The notes beneath the pieces were generated by a model. It had not been told where the DNA came from, did no database searches, and saw nothing but the letters and a program-made list of their open reading frames with translations. This document shows, one piece after another, positions 12,783 to 25,700 of a stretch of 64,000 nt of DNA. How positions within the stretch are numbered: position 1 is the stretch's first letter; each line of letters opens with the position of its first letter. The position numbers and the translations under genes were made by a program. Location of the stretch: contig JACCIC010000040.1 of the NCBI GenBank assembly GCA_018907035.1, positions 1,457,501-1,521,500 of the forward strand. The letters run 5' to 3'. Source of the stretch: Sycobia sp. Sy_11. Its lineage: Eukaryota > Arthropoda > Insecta > Hymenoptera > Epichrysomallidae.

Positions 12783-12859
<77 letters not shown>

Positions 12860-15800
12860 CTTTTACTCGACTTTGTAAAAAAATCATAAGATTGGTTCAT
12901 AAAAAAATATGAATAACCAGTTATTGTTAGTAAGTGAATTATCCTTATATTAGTCTAATTATAGTAATAGTTTTCATTTAGCAATTTGACTATAGCACCC
13001 CTCCTTCTAAAGCAATAGAATAGTTACTAATTGTAAAGTAGAACACTAATTCATTACAATAATTTGAAAATGTAATAAAATAAAACAGACTTTAATAAAA
13101 GAAAAATTCAAAACCATGACTACAATTAACAATGTAAACGTTTATACATTTTATTTTAGAAGTTATTTTATAGACTCTAGTTATATGTAAAGAATAATTT
13201 TTCAATAAAAGATGAATAAATATTAAGTTTACGAATTATAAAGCTCGCTATATGTAAAGACTAGTACACACATATTACAAGTATAATATGTATGATAAAA
13301 GAAAACATCATATATATCTTGTAAATAAAAATCAAACATTCATTATCATCTTAATGTTTTATTGAATACAATATTACAATTATTTTAAAAATGTCGAGTA
13401 GTTAATTTTTATATGTATAGCTTTTTAAATATATTGCACATATTTCGAGTGATATATTTGACTAGAATGATATGGACTGTAGACCGCAATTGATATTTTA
13501 GATAAAGAGGACGACAAGCTTTTATCTTTTCAACTATTTTTGCTTATATTGGTCTTGAAGAAAACCATAAAAATTCAGAAAACGCAACCCCTAAAAATTT
13601 TTTATTACAGTTTCAAAATTATTTCAAGTTAATTTTATAAATTTTTTTATTAGTTATGTATATATCAAAATTACGAACACAGAAAAATTTAATTATTACA
13701 TTTCATATATTAATAAAAGCTATAAAAACACTATGAACTATTTAAAAAAACAAATTCATCCAAAATGCCAATTCTCCATAAAAGCTTTTAAAGAATTTGA
13801 AATTTGGTAAACAATTTTTTTATTTTTATTAGAGAACGATTTTATCCAGAAAGAAAAAAGTACCTTGTTCTAATAATTCAGATGCCAAAAATTTTCAAAT
13901 GAATTTGAACAAACACATCAAATTACCATAAAATAGTATATTACGATAAATGTTCAGGAAACTAAATTTTCCACTGTGGAAGATGAATCACGTACATCTC
14001 TAACATAATTTATAATATTCTAGTCTAATATCAATGCTATTTTACTTCATCATCGATCCACAGTTCATGGAATTATGTATCATTATAAAATCGTATTGCC
14101 GCTAAGTTCAAGCTTTATACAAAATTAAATAATATATATATATAATTTAATGTTTTTATTTTACTTTATTTTTAATTTATTTTTATTTTTAGTAGAAACT
14201 TTTATTTCAGTTTCGGATTATTAAAAACTGTATATTTATAATTAGCTTATCTTATAAAGACTGTAAGATTCACAAAAATATTTGTTAATTGGATTTATAA
14301 AAGTACCATTTTTAATTTTTATATATAATCCGTAAAATATATATTGAAAATTATTTTGCACGCATTAATGTTATGTTTGCGTTCGTTCTTCCTATTTTTT
14401 GTGTTTTTTTTTTTTAAAAGTTTTTAGGCTAAATATACTTTAAATTGAAGTCGGTACCTTAAATTATAGACAAGTATAATCAAAACTATTGTTTCTTAAA
14501 ATTATTAAAGTTACTTTACACATTTTTTTTAATTGCGTAATTTTCTGTGAATGTTAAAATAAAATACTGTTTTGCAAATTTTTGTAAATAAAATACTACT
14601 AGAAATGAAAACTCTTAGATAAGTTCAACTATACTTTATACATTTTCATAAATTGTTCGACTTTTGATCCAAATGTTTGAAATTAATACTCTAAGTCACG
14701 CGATTCAAAACTGTATGGATTAACTTCTAAAGTATATTCAATGTGGCTAAATATGTAATTTTAAAGATAAAAAAAATTACGTATTTTAGACATGAAATAA
14801 ATAATTACATCTATCATAATGACAGTATTATTCGATATCCATGCAATGTGAGGCGAGTATCGAATTCGAGTAGTTTTAATACGTCTACTACTCCGCCGCT
14901 GGTTTTCATAATCGGTATTTATCCCACTAGCTTTGATAAAAGCCTGAGCAAATGTGGGCTGAGGTAGGTCATTTTTAAGCGGAGTAATGATTATAGGAAA
15001 AGATTTATGCAAAGCATACGCAAATAAAAGAGTATGGATACGCGCTAGGCTAACTGAGACTCGAAACCAAAGTAAAAGAAAAAAATTATTGTTTTGTATA
15101 GAATATAAAAAATTCCAAAAAACATAAAAAAATCTATAAATAAATCCTACTGATTGTTATTTCATCGTATATCGTATTTTAATAATATATTCAAATATAA
15201 TTTTTTTTTTTTTGTTTAATTTTAGAATTATCAACTGAAGCAATTATCGGAGGATTAGCCGCTCATCCGGCACATTATAACTATCATGTTGGAATAATTG
15301 GAAAATATAATAACACCTACTCGCGTTACATGGCTTGCAGTGCCGGTATTCTCAGTGACTATTTTCTATTGGGTTCTACTGAGTGTTTCTTCAATACAAA
15401 AGATCAACTAATGCAACTCAGATTTTACATAATATTGGGATCAGTAAATTTAAAAGATAATCTTGACTGTGGAATACCTGTTTTATACATATATACATTT
15501 ACGAATATACCAATTCAGGACAGATATCATATAGCAATATTGCAGGTAAAATCTGATTATTTGATACATTGGGTTTTCTTTTTATTATGTTAAGATAAAT
15601 TAAGTATTGAAGAAGGATGAGTACTCCTTAATTGTATTATAATATCCTACTACAGTATCTATAATATAATTATATATTAATTCAGACAGAGGGTAGCTTG
15701 AGTTTAGATATAAATACACATTTGAGGGCACTTAGGTTACCGACCAAAGATACAGTAATTACAACATATGCCCGTGTGGCGGGATATGGAATTACATCAA

Positions 15801-17826
15801 TGGAAGAAAAGAGAGCGCAAACAGGTAAGCCGAGACCTAAGGTGACGAAGTTGAGGAATTTTATATTGAACTACTTATATGTGCTGGTTATGTATGAACC
15901 TAATTGTCAAAGCCCATATTCATATTTCGACACTTCTAAGGAATTTTGTGGTATGGTAGACAATGCCGGATTACCAATACAACAAGGACTTTGTACAGTG
16001 AGTCTTTCAAAATACGTACACTTCTTATTAAAATTTGCTAGTACCCAGAGTAGTTACCGTTATCACACTACCTATTTAAAATATATTTAAAGCTGCATAT
16101 GTTAGTTTTATTTTATTTGTATATAACTTTACTAATTGTAATCGTGATATATTATTAATTACAGAGATTCCTAACCCAAAATTTTTTCCCTATAGATAAC
16201 GGAAAAATCTTTGTCCAACTCGAATTCTATTGTAAATGATTACATAGCTATTTAGATATCTATAAATTTTAAATATTAAGAGATGAACTTAGTTTCCAAC
16301 CTTCACCTGCAGATGGCGATATAAGTAGTTCGAAAAGTCAGTTGGGTCGGTTCTAGTACTATGAATCATTGTATCAAAAACTTATCGATTGCTTCAAGAA
16401 TATTTTGGCGAACAAGCTCCATCGCTTACAACATGTAAAGAGAGGTTTAGAAGTGGAGATACTGATGTTAATGACAAAGAACGTTCTGGACAACCGAAAA
16501 AGTTTAATGATAGTGAATTGCAAGCATTATTGGATGAAATCTCAGCTTAAATGCAGAAAGAACTCGCTAATAAGTTAGGAGTCAGTGGCAGAGCAGTTGG
16601 AAAACGTTTACATGCGATGGGTAAGATTCATAAGTAAGGAAAATAGATGCCACACTATTGACCGAAAATGCCATGATGAATCGATACAACATCACACTGT
16701 CTTTGCTTGCCAGGCAAAAAAGAAGATTTTTTTTGGCTTTGGTGATAAAAAGTGTATCTACTATGACAATCCTACGCGCAAAGAGTCATAGGTGGACCCA
16801 GGCCAACCGTCCACATCGGCACCAAAACGGAGCATACACGGTCAAAAAGTATACAAATACCAACTGCATGATTTGCAAAAAGAAATTGATCAGCAATCAC
16901 GAGCAATAGGCGCAAAGTCATTATATATTGCATGACAATGCTCAGCCACATGTTGTGAAAGCCCTCAAAAACACCTTGCTGAAGCTCGAATGGAAAATAT
17001 TGCCGCACCCAGCTAGACATAACGGAGTACTCGCCAGAAATAGCGCTTTCTGATTACCACCTATGCAAATCAATGCAGCAGGACCTCGTTAAAACGTACT
17101 TCCGACATGTTCAAGAAGTGCGAGAATTTGTGGATGTTGGATCGCGCCAAAACCGCCATCCTTCTTTCGTCAAGATATGGACATATTTCCAGAAAGATGG
17201 AAAAAAGTAGTTGAAAATGACAAAAATATTTTGATTATTTCCATCATAAATGTCATTTTTCCATTAGAAAAGGTCGGAAACTAAGTTTGCCTCCTAATTA
17301 TTGATAAAAATGCTCTATGAGTTAATTTTTTCTTCATCTAAACATTTACTTATTAATGAAATATTTTATGTAATTGAAACAAAAAATGTCTTACTCTTAA
17401 TAACATAGTGATGTTGTAGGATTCCATACCTCTAGAACAAAAATCACTTGATAAATTTATTTTACATATCTTTATTAAGACGTCTTTTTACAGTATGACG
17501 AGGGCGCCCCTCTTGTTATTGAGGACAACATTGTTATAGGAATTGCGGGCAGAAATCGTGAAGATTGTGACAATACTGCTTATGGACAAGTATATACAAA
17601 CGTGTCATATTATCTAGAATTCATCAACGGAATTCTAACTGGACAACCTATAATGGGCACAATGCTCCATACTAATCGACGACAATTCGCAAGAGTAAAA
17701 GGTAAATTATTCAGAACAAGACATTTTCTTTCAAATGCTTCAACGAAAATAAAATATTTTTATTTTTTCACACAGAGAAAAGCACGAACGAATAATATGA
17801 AGTTATCAATAGAGGGAATAAAATAA
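12651..17826 (+). CDS. Gene 2: secreted trypsin-fold pseudoprotease with extended C-terminus (342 aa)
   Basis: Exons are 12651-12714, 15226-15545, 15686-15997 and 17494-17826 (stop TAA). The signal peptide is residues 1-21. IIGG is at 28-31 with Ala at the activation P1. A sequon NNT lies at 50-52. His57 is Glu74, Asp102 is His123 and Ser195 is Glu235 (YDEGAP). The core S1 cysteines are kept, plus one extra Cys in exon 2. Where the paralogues stop after the final HxNR(x)H block, this frame runs on about 40 basic residues to a stop that overlaps two AATAAA signals (17817-17827). A shorter protein made by splicing at the GTAAA after GTAAAAG cannot be excluded. Intron 3 holds a mariner relic. 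Closest to gene 1 in exon lengths and key residues. Confidence 0.88.
12779..12858. repeat. (CATA)n then (TA)n microsatellite
   Basis: Eight CATA units followed by about 24 TA units, some 65 bp after the exon 1 donor of gene 2. Confidence 0.95.
14170..14290. repeat. Dispersed repeat, copy 1 (related to 20340-20490)
   Basis: Shares TTTTATTTTTAGTAG, a following ATTTCAG and TATAAAGACTGTAAGA with the region downstream of the Penelope-like element at 20340-20490, in the same order and orientation. Probably the tail of a related element. Confidence 0.45.
14761..15012 (-). other. Open frame of unknown origin in intron 1 of gene 2
   Basis: An 83-codon minus-strand frame. The part at 14850-15010 is richer in G+C than the rest of the intron and looks protein-like (a proline-rich stretch, then arginine-rich). 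I do not recognise it. It may be a transposon scrap; evidence for a gene is weak. Confidence 0.15.
16276..17297 (+). mobile_element. Mariner relic A in intron 3 of gene 2
   Basis: The ends TTAAGAGATGAACTTAGTTT and AAACTAAGTTTGCCTCCTAA are inverted repeats matching those of relic B at 49222-50344. Inside are mariner transposase pieces in shifting frames: NDKERSGQPKKF, LANKLGVSGRAV, YYDNPTRK, LHDNAQPHVVKA and SDYHL. Stops and frameshifts abound. The internal deletion is the same as in relic B. It still keeps part of the first helix-turn-helix region that B has lost. It lies in the sense orientation of the host gene. Confidence 0.85.
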
Positions 17827-18071
17827 ACACCAAAATTAAAATATATCAATTATGCGATATTTGAAGACAGTACATACATATAAATAGATTACCCAATTAG
17901 CATGCCACTTCATTCAAAACACCTCAGTTTCAACAACTTTCACAAAACAAGATCGTTAAATCGTCAATAATGGAGATAAAAGATAGGCCCAAAACATACA
18001 AAATTTCAATTTTTTTTCAATTTTATTTTACGATGTTATAGATGATAAATTTTCATATTTACTAATTAAAA

Positions 18072-18072
<1 letters not shown>

Positions 18073-18134
<62 letters not shown>
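18073..18134. repeat. (TA)n microsatellite
   Basis: About 31 TA units between gene 2 and the SINE. Confidence 0.95.
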
Positions 18135-18137
<3 letters not shown>

Positions 18138-18385
18138 GTGAAAGTAGCAAATGGCCTTGCTATTAAAATTAGGGACTTGAAACAGAGAAATATCACGACA
18201 ATTATATAATTTTTCCAGATTTATTTAATGTTTTTTCTATACGATAAATTACAATTTTCCATAACTTTATAGAAGCACAAGATGGAACACTGGAAGTTTG
18301 ATATAAATTGGCAGCAGAATAAATAGATTCTTTCAGTAACATTTATTTATACGTTGTCATTAGTTCAATTAAAAAAATAAAAATA

Positions 18386-18395
18386 GATATATGAT
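18386..18395. repeat. SINE target-site duplication, left
   Basis: GATATATGAT, repeated exactly at 18601-18610 on the other side of the SINE. Confidence 0.85.
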
Positions 18396-18600
18396 TTTTT
18401 TTTGTTATTTAACGTCGCTTCTATTTACGCTTCCAAATACCGCTGCTAATCAGCGACGGAGGTCTACGATGTGTTTGTATACAAAGCACATGTAAATTAT
18501 TACAGCGGTGCTTGTATCAATCGGCCGAGACCGGGATTTGAACTCGGATCACCAAGTTACTAGTCCTTCGCTCTAGCGATCGAGTCATCGTAGGTCTCCG
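18396..18600 (-). mobile_element. tRNA-derived SINE, complete, 205 bp
   Basis: Read on the minus strand it begins CCGGAGACCTACG and carries a tRNA-like head: A box TGACTCGATCGC (18587-18576), an anticodon-arm-like AAGGACTAGTAACTT and a perfect B box GTTCAAATC (18543-18535). A tRNA-unrelated body follows, ending in an A run (T run 18394-18402). Exact 10-bp direct repeats flank it. The A and B boxes are the internal RNA polymerase III promoter. The tRNA part does not form a clean cloverleaf, so it is not a tRNA gene. Reverse transcription would be supplied by a partner LINE. Confidence 0.88.
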
Positions 18601-18610
18601 GATATATGAT
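18601..18610. repeat. SINE target-site duplication, right
   Basis: GATATATGAT, identical to 18386-18395. Confidence 0.85.
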
Positions 18611-19084
18611 ATAATATGATTAATTAATCTTCTAGTAGAGAATAATCGGTAAAAAACATGCGAAATAAAACTCATTTATGTTCAATGATCTAACGAAAAT
18701 TATTGGTTACTTAATTGGAAATGTGAATTATACCGATTATCGTAAATATAGAGGATATTTTAAAATAAATACTATTCATATAATATAAATATAAAATTGA
18801 TGATATAATTTTGTAATAACGTTTAATAGCTTCACAATTTAGTTTCTGATACATTGCCAAAATGTGCCTCCCTCTCTATACATCCCCTTACATGGAAATA
18901 GTATATAAATTGTTTATTTTTCTTTACCACCTATAAAATAATGAACCAATGTTCATGCCTTTATTTCAATTAAGTCAATATATTTTAAGGAACATTCTTC
19001 ATTTCTTTTTCTGTTGAGAAGAGATTTCAGATTTCAAATAAGTTGGACAATTTAGTACACTTTAGTCTTGCATTTATCACATTA

Positions 19085-20290
19085 ATTTTATATGACAGAC
19101 CAATGGGACTACCTTTATCACCGTACATTGCTAATTTGGTAATGAAAAAATTAGAGAATATTACATTGACTAAGTAAGTTAAATTTTGAACCATTCATTT
19201 ATAAATATGTGTTGATGAAGTCTTTACAATTATACCAGAAAGGTGTGTAGACGAAACGGTGGATGTTTTTAATTCATTCCATGATAGAATTAAATATAAA
19301 AAAAAAATAGAATTAAACAATAAGTTAAGTTTTTTAGACGTCAATGTTATTAGAATTAGAAATAACAGAGTAAAATTAAATTGGTATAGAAAAACCTTCA
19401 TGGTCAGGTAGGTTATTCATCTTTAACTCACGCCATTAATTCGGAAATAAGATAAGTACTATGAAGGGGGTCCTAGACAGAGCAATTAAATTATCACATA
19501 TAGATTTTAAAAAAGATAATTTAAAATTAGTTGAAGAGATATTCATTAATAATGATTATCCAGTAAATTTTATAGAAAAAATTACTACGTAGCGAATGTT
19601 ATTATCAGATTTATAATAATAGTAGTGCAAATAATATGAAAGATAAAATGTAAAAAGTTTATCGGAAAGAATCAGAATTTTTTTCACAAAATATAATATT
19701 TACATTCACTTCATAAACAATAATAATATAAGAAGTTTATTTAACAATTACAAAGATAAGGTTGATAAATGTTAAATAAATTGTAGATAATGACAAATAT
19801 TATATTGGATAAACAAGTGTGTAATACTTAAAACAAAAAATATATGTACAATAGTATAGTTTCCGAAATACGAATGGTACATCCGGGCTAAAGGAACATA
19901 TTTTATACTAAACATACTTTCGATTTTGAAAATGTGAATATTTTAGAACAAGGTATTAACAGTAGATATCAGAAGAAAGTCTTGAGTGTATTCATATTTT
20001 AAAAAATCGCAATAATGTCAATTTAATGTTAGAGGCAAGTAAATCCGACAATACTTATCATTTTTTATTAATATAAAGTTATGTATTAAATTAAAATTGT
20101 ATTTTACGTTTAAAAATCAAGAGGGATGGACGGTTCTATAAATATTCTATAAATTCATTTAGAGATGTAGGTAGAGTATAATAATGGCATGCTAGGTCTT
20201 TATTTTAGCTTAGTCATTGAAAGTGAACCGGAGTGATTCGAAACGTCGGACATTTAAGGTAAATTTAAATTTAAGTGGCAATCAGGCTGC
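19085..20290 (+). mobile_element. Decayed Penelope-like element (RT and GIY-YIG remnants)
   Basis: In shifting frames the plus strand gives the signature blocks of Penelope-like RT: PMGLPLSPYIANLVM, then CVDEVFTIIPE (where YVDD is expected), FNSFHDRIKY, LSFLDVNVI, LNWYRKTF and WSGRLFIFNS (about 19100-19440), followed by DRAIKLSHIDF. From about 19780, NDKYYIG and KHTFDFENVNILE fit the GIY-YIG endonuclease that follows the RT in this class. Many stops and frameshifts. The 5' part is missing. It lies between genes 2 and 3. Confidence 0.8.
20215..20249 (+). ncRNA. Possible decayed hammerhead-ribozyme motif in the Penelope tail
   Basis: CATTGAAAGT, then a small stem GAACC/GATTC around loop GGAGT, then GAAAC and GTC. 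This resembles the hammerhead core order (CUGAUGA, stem II, GAAA, cleavage-side GUC). Penelope-like elements are known to carry hammerheads in their terminal repeats. The first core strand is altered, so it is probably not active. Confidence 0.35.
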
Positions 20291-20339
20291 TTCTTACTAA
20301 GATAAAATCCAGGTTATTTTATTTTTAATTTTTAATTTA

Positions 20340-20490
20340 ATTTAATTTTTCTTTTATTTTTAGTAGTATTTCCATTTCAGATTCTACGGGGGTGATTATA
20401 AACAATGATAGTCGGACTGCCATTATTTTATTGATATATTATAGTATAAAGACTGTAAGACCCATAAAAATAGTTATCAATACAATTTTT
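20340..20490. repeat. Dispersed repeat, copy 2 (related to 14170-14290)
   Basis: Same ordered blocks as the first copy, directly downstream of the Penelope-like element, so it is probably that element's 3' tail. Confidence 0.45.
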
Positions 20491-20499
20491 TAATTTTGG

Positions 20500-22610
20500 A
20501 AAGCAGGAATATTCGCAGAGTTAAATCTCGTTAATATATCTAAGATCGAATAACATAACTGAAAATTTAAATAACTCGTACAAGGAGTTATAAGAATGAA
20601 TTAAAATAATGTTAAAGAAGAAAACCGCTTAGAAATACTCGTATTGCGTTTCTTGATTTATCTCGTAGTACGCAGTATTTATTAATTTCACAATACTGAT
20701 TTCAATGGGATATCAGTAACATTGATTATATTACTTTTTCTAAGAAAACAAAGCAACTATTTTAACAATTAATCAAGAAAACAAATTCAAAGCAATATGA
20801 TAAAAGTAATGCATAAAGCAATTAAAAACTAAAGCAAATAAAAACGCTCAATACATGAATCAAAAAGTATATTGTGAAGGTAAATATTTATTAATCGAAT
20901 ATAAGTCCTTGATTTTGAGCAATGTGAAATTTAAGTGGTATCCTGTAATACTCATTTTAATTTCCATTTTCGTGAAAAAAGATATATCTAATTTAATAAA
21001 AGTAGTTTATTTAATGAAGTAATATTTAATAGACGTAAATGGTTGTTGGTGATTATTTAGAATTTGGTAGAAAACATGGATAACAATAATTTTTATACTA
21101 TTTTTGTGGTTTTCATAACTATATTAATTTTATGATGACTGTTACTTAAATTGCTGAACTTGCATACACTACGTGTTGTAAGCACTTTCTGACTTTTTTA
21201 AATGAAAGCGTACTGTTTGAATCAAAACCTTCGTCAAAAAATTAACGTATTTGTAATATTAAGTAAGCGACTAGACATCTAAGCACATGGATTGATATAA
21301 AAGTTTTTCTGCTGATGCTATTTTCTCTTAAAATACGAATCAAAAAGTAGTTTTTTATTAAAAAGTTCGTGGTATTTCATAATATTAATTTAATTACTAA
21401 TTGTAACAAAGAAATCTCGAAAAATACGAGAAGGTTTGATCTTAAAACCTTACAGAACTCATTTTGCGAGTAATTAGAGTTGTCTGGCTTAATCTGTATG
21501 ACAAATTGGAACCAGAATCCTTTTTTTATACTAAATAGAAAAATAAATTGCCATGCTAAAAAATCTAGATTTATTTGTGTATATACATCAAACATGTTCA
21601 ATTATTTTACGACTTCTTTTTCTTAATCTTTTCTTAGGTTAATTTTTAATTTTTACACTTGCACATTGCTCATCCTTCCTGATTTTTTAACCTCGTTGTA
21701 TCGTAATATACTATTTGTTCCATTCTAAAAAATATTCTTCCACATGAATAATGAAAGTATGAAAAAGAATATGGTTCTTTTATGACTTATTTCGAAAATA
21801 TTTATATTCATCGTAATTTATATAGAAATTTTAATTATTATTTATAAAGTATTAATATAAATTAAATTTCGCTGAAATTGGCACTATTGGAAATTATAAA
21901 TGAAAAATTTGTAAAAAACGAAATTTATTTAAACTTCCTGTCAACGAAACAACAAACCGGTTTCTCAACAAATATATCACTCAGTAGCTGACTGCTTAGA
22001 CTTACACTATTATAATATTCTCAATAGAATCTGAAATATAAAATAATTATGTCTATAACTACTCTGACAAAATAAGACGAGGTAAGGACTATGTGACGAT
22101 CTTTTCCAACTACTTATCTGCCCATAATACATGAATCGGCTTTCGCTCTTCATCAGGGCGCCTCATATAAGTTACTTAACATAAATTGTCATAATGACAA
22201 TTACGGATATAAGTTTTAGTAAATACTATGTAAAATATCTCCTAAAAGCTTCCTTTCACAACGTTGATGAACATCTCTTTTTAGGAATATGTATACAACG
22301 AGGCTGAATAACAAAAAAAATTCTTGTAAAATTTTTCGACAATCATTTTGTAACAAAAAGGACCTTGTTTAATCAAACAAATCTTATGTGAGAAATAATT
22401 CTGAAAAAAGACCAACTTAAAAGAATCAAATATATTATTTCTGACTTTAAGAATTATTTAATAAAAATAGTACAGTAAAACTCACGAAAATTAAAAAAAA
22501 TTATATTTGTTAATAAATAAATATGATTGATATTTATTAGAAATATAGAACAATAATTCCTTACATTTATTGTAATATGTATTAAACTATTTTTTAAGAC
22601 AAGTGCGAAA
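20500..22610. other. AT-rich spacer upstream of gene 3
   Basis: Nothing recognised: no coding frame above background, no clear repeat. Confidence 0.5.
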
Positions 22611-22621
22611 AATACCGTTAT

Positions 22622-22630
22622 CTTATCTTT
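22622..22630 (-). promoter_or_regulatory. GATA-type site upstream of gene 3
   Basis: CTTATCTTT begins 110 bp before the start codon, preceded by AAAATACCGTTAT. Gene 6 has almost the same stretch (AAAATACCGTCTG). Confidence 0.5.
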
Positions 22631-22731
22631 TGAATTGTATTATATACGTTTGTAAGTTTGATATAATACAGACATTATTGTTGAATGCTTTTTACATCTA
22701 GGAATGATCGACCAGTTTCATATTGTACAAT

Positions 22732-25700
22732 ATGGGCTGTTATAAACTACTTTCCTTATTTATTCTAATTTCAAATATATTTACGGTGAAATGTAGTAAG
22801 TAATATAAATTATTTCATTTTTTAAATTAACTGTTAAAACAAAATAAACCATCTTCTATATTTTTTAGAAAAGCAAAAAATTTTGTGCTTACAAATATAA
22901 AATTAAGCAGAAGACTTAATTAAGACTCAAAAGTGTCTTGAAATGTTATAATAAAAAAAATAAAAATAAAATTATTGTATAGAATGAAGTAATTAAAAGA
23001 TAAAACTACTAATACAAATTCCAACTAATTTATAAAGAAAGAGATAGAAGTATTTACAACACATGAATATTAATTGTATTGATAACATTAAAAAACTACT
23101 TTAAAAAAATAATCTCAGAATGCAAAACTCTGAAGATCAAAATTTAATATTTTGAATTTAGTATCGGCTTTCAAACTACAATGTGTGTGCGTGCGCGCGC
23201 GCGCGCGTGCGTGTGTGTGTGTGTGTGTGCGTGTGCGTGTGTGTGTATAATTTTATACAATTTTTTTTAATTTATTTTTTTTATTTATTATTTTGTTTAA
23301 ATTAAATTAAATTGCAAAATAATATTTCTTTTAAATAAACCTTTTTTATAATGTGACATAAGTTTTATGCATTATTTTTATATTTTGAGAGTCAGTTTCT
23401 CAAATCAAAATTCCAAATTTTTGAAATCCAGTACTGAAAAACTTTATCTTACTTTTAAAAGCCCATACATCAATAATTGTTGTGTAAATATTCAAATAAA
23501 TATGTAAATATTCAATAAAAATCTTAGACAATTCAGATTTTAAAATTGACTTGATTCAAATTTCTCTTGGGGTAATCTATATAAAATTTTATTGAAAATT
23601 ATAAGCCTACGTCAATGACAAAAATTAATTTAAAATATATACTACAGTTAATTAATATAATTTAAATATATACAGGTGATAAAAATAATTTATCTGTGAG
23701 AGTATATTTTTAATATATGTAGAAATATCTCAGAAATGTATTTTTTCTCTAAATTCTATGTAAATTGACATAAGACTCTTTATATTCTTTTATAACATCT
23801 GGCAGACATCCTTGCTTTTAAATATTTCTCTAATATAATTTTTAAGAATAGCTTCATTAATTGTGAACTGAAAGTTTTTTCATTTTATATTTAAATTATA
23901 GGTGTTTAGGCGTTATGACTAAGGAAAAATTGATCGCTTTTAAGTTTTATGACCATTATTCTATGAAATATCATTGCTCGATAAAATTGCTGCTATAAGT
24001 CAAGATATTTCAAGGTATAAACCGTACTTCAGATTCAGTACTCAATGTAGCAAATCGAGATATATTAACTTATAGCATGTCTTTTGTGACATGATGATCT
24101 TTTATTAACATAGTGGTTATATTGAAATATATGCAACTGTTTGGAGTACATTAGAGTCATCATAACGTGTAAAAGAAATTTAAATTAAGGATAGAATTTC
24201 AGTAAATTTTAATATCTAATAATTAATTCACAAATTAATTAACGTCTTTATTTATGTGTAATTTAGTAATATTTAGGTATAAATTCTTAGAGAATAATGT
24301 TAAAGAATTTTAACTTGACTATTGCCAGTTCGTCGTTAAATTTAGTTAATTCAAGTGAGTCAAATTGATCTACTACCAGCTGAGCATTTTCAGTAAATAC
24401 TTTTGTGAAGTCGTTAAACTAATAAAATCGTTCTTTTCCATTTGAGGATCAATTGGGTTAGAAAAGGATAATATTTTAATTTACATAAATATCAAGGAGT
24501 TTAAAGCTTAAAAAATACACGAATAATCGTTTTTTTTTTGAAATTCAGATCTAACAAGTGAAAAACTTGTTGGAGGCGTACCCGCAAATCCTGACGATTT
24601 TAGGCATCATGTTGCAATAATTGGAAAGCATAACAAAAGCAACACCCGCTACCTAGCTTGTAGCGCTGGAATCATTTCTGACCTTTTTCTATTGAGTAGT
24701 TCTGAGTGCTTCATAGACTCGCACAACGAGACATTGATGAAGCTACGATTTTATGCAATTCTGGCATCAACAAATTTAAAAGAGGATTATGAGCATGAAC
24801 AAGAAGTTATATACATATATACGTTAACATTGACTCCTTTAGCCAAAAAACATTATATAGCAGTGTTGCAGGTAAATTGAATTATCCCTCAAATTCAGCG
24901 CAAAATCGTGCGTAATGCAAAGTGCATTATAAAAAGTAAAGAAATTGTAAATTACACGTTTATATTATATTATTTTAGTTAGAGGATAGCTTGTTTTTGC
25001 ATGTTAACTTTCATTTGCAAAAACTTAGTATACCGTTTGGTGCTGTATTATTGAATACAAAAGGTCGCGTAGCTGGTTATGGATTTACGTCGTATGAGGA
25101 AAAGGTAAGAAATATAGGCAGACAGAGGCCTAAGCTATCTACCACCAAAGACTTTCCATTAATGTCGTCAGATGTTAATGTTGTCCGACCCGAAGAGTGT
25201 GCAGATCCAACTATGAGCAAGGAGCAACATATTTGCGGTAGAATAATGACAAGACAAGAATTAACTCGTCGTGGGCTCTGTAGGGTGAGTATGTTAACAC
25301 ATATGCTATGATTTGTCTATCCAAATATTTCCAATACCTGTAAGAAATTTTAAGATTTTTATGAACCAAATTTTATCGTCAAAATATATAGTCTGAGAAT
25401 ATTTCAATAAGGCACATTGCTAACAATCATTCTAAGCTAGAAAAGGCGTACTACTTCCAAGAGTTTAATAATAAACGTTACATATGTGCATAAAACAAAG
25501 TTCCTACATAGAGTTCATAATATACTGATAGAAAGTATATATGATTTTGAGAAGTATATATGAATTGAGTACTCCTCATGTGAGACTATATTGAGTGCTA
25601 CTGAGATATCAGATGGAATTATTTGAAGTAGAAATGGAATGGAATAATACTTTCACTAGACATTTTTTTCGAAATACTTCACCAATGAAAAATTTTGAAG

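Noticed and set aside
18510..18590. tRNA gene on the minus strand
   Set aside because: A and B boxes are present, but the arms do not pair as a functional tRNA. The unit has a longer body, an A-rich end and target duplications, so it is a SINE.
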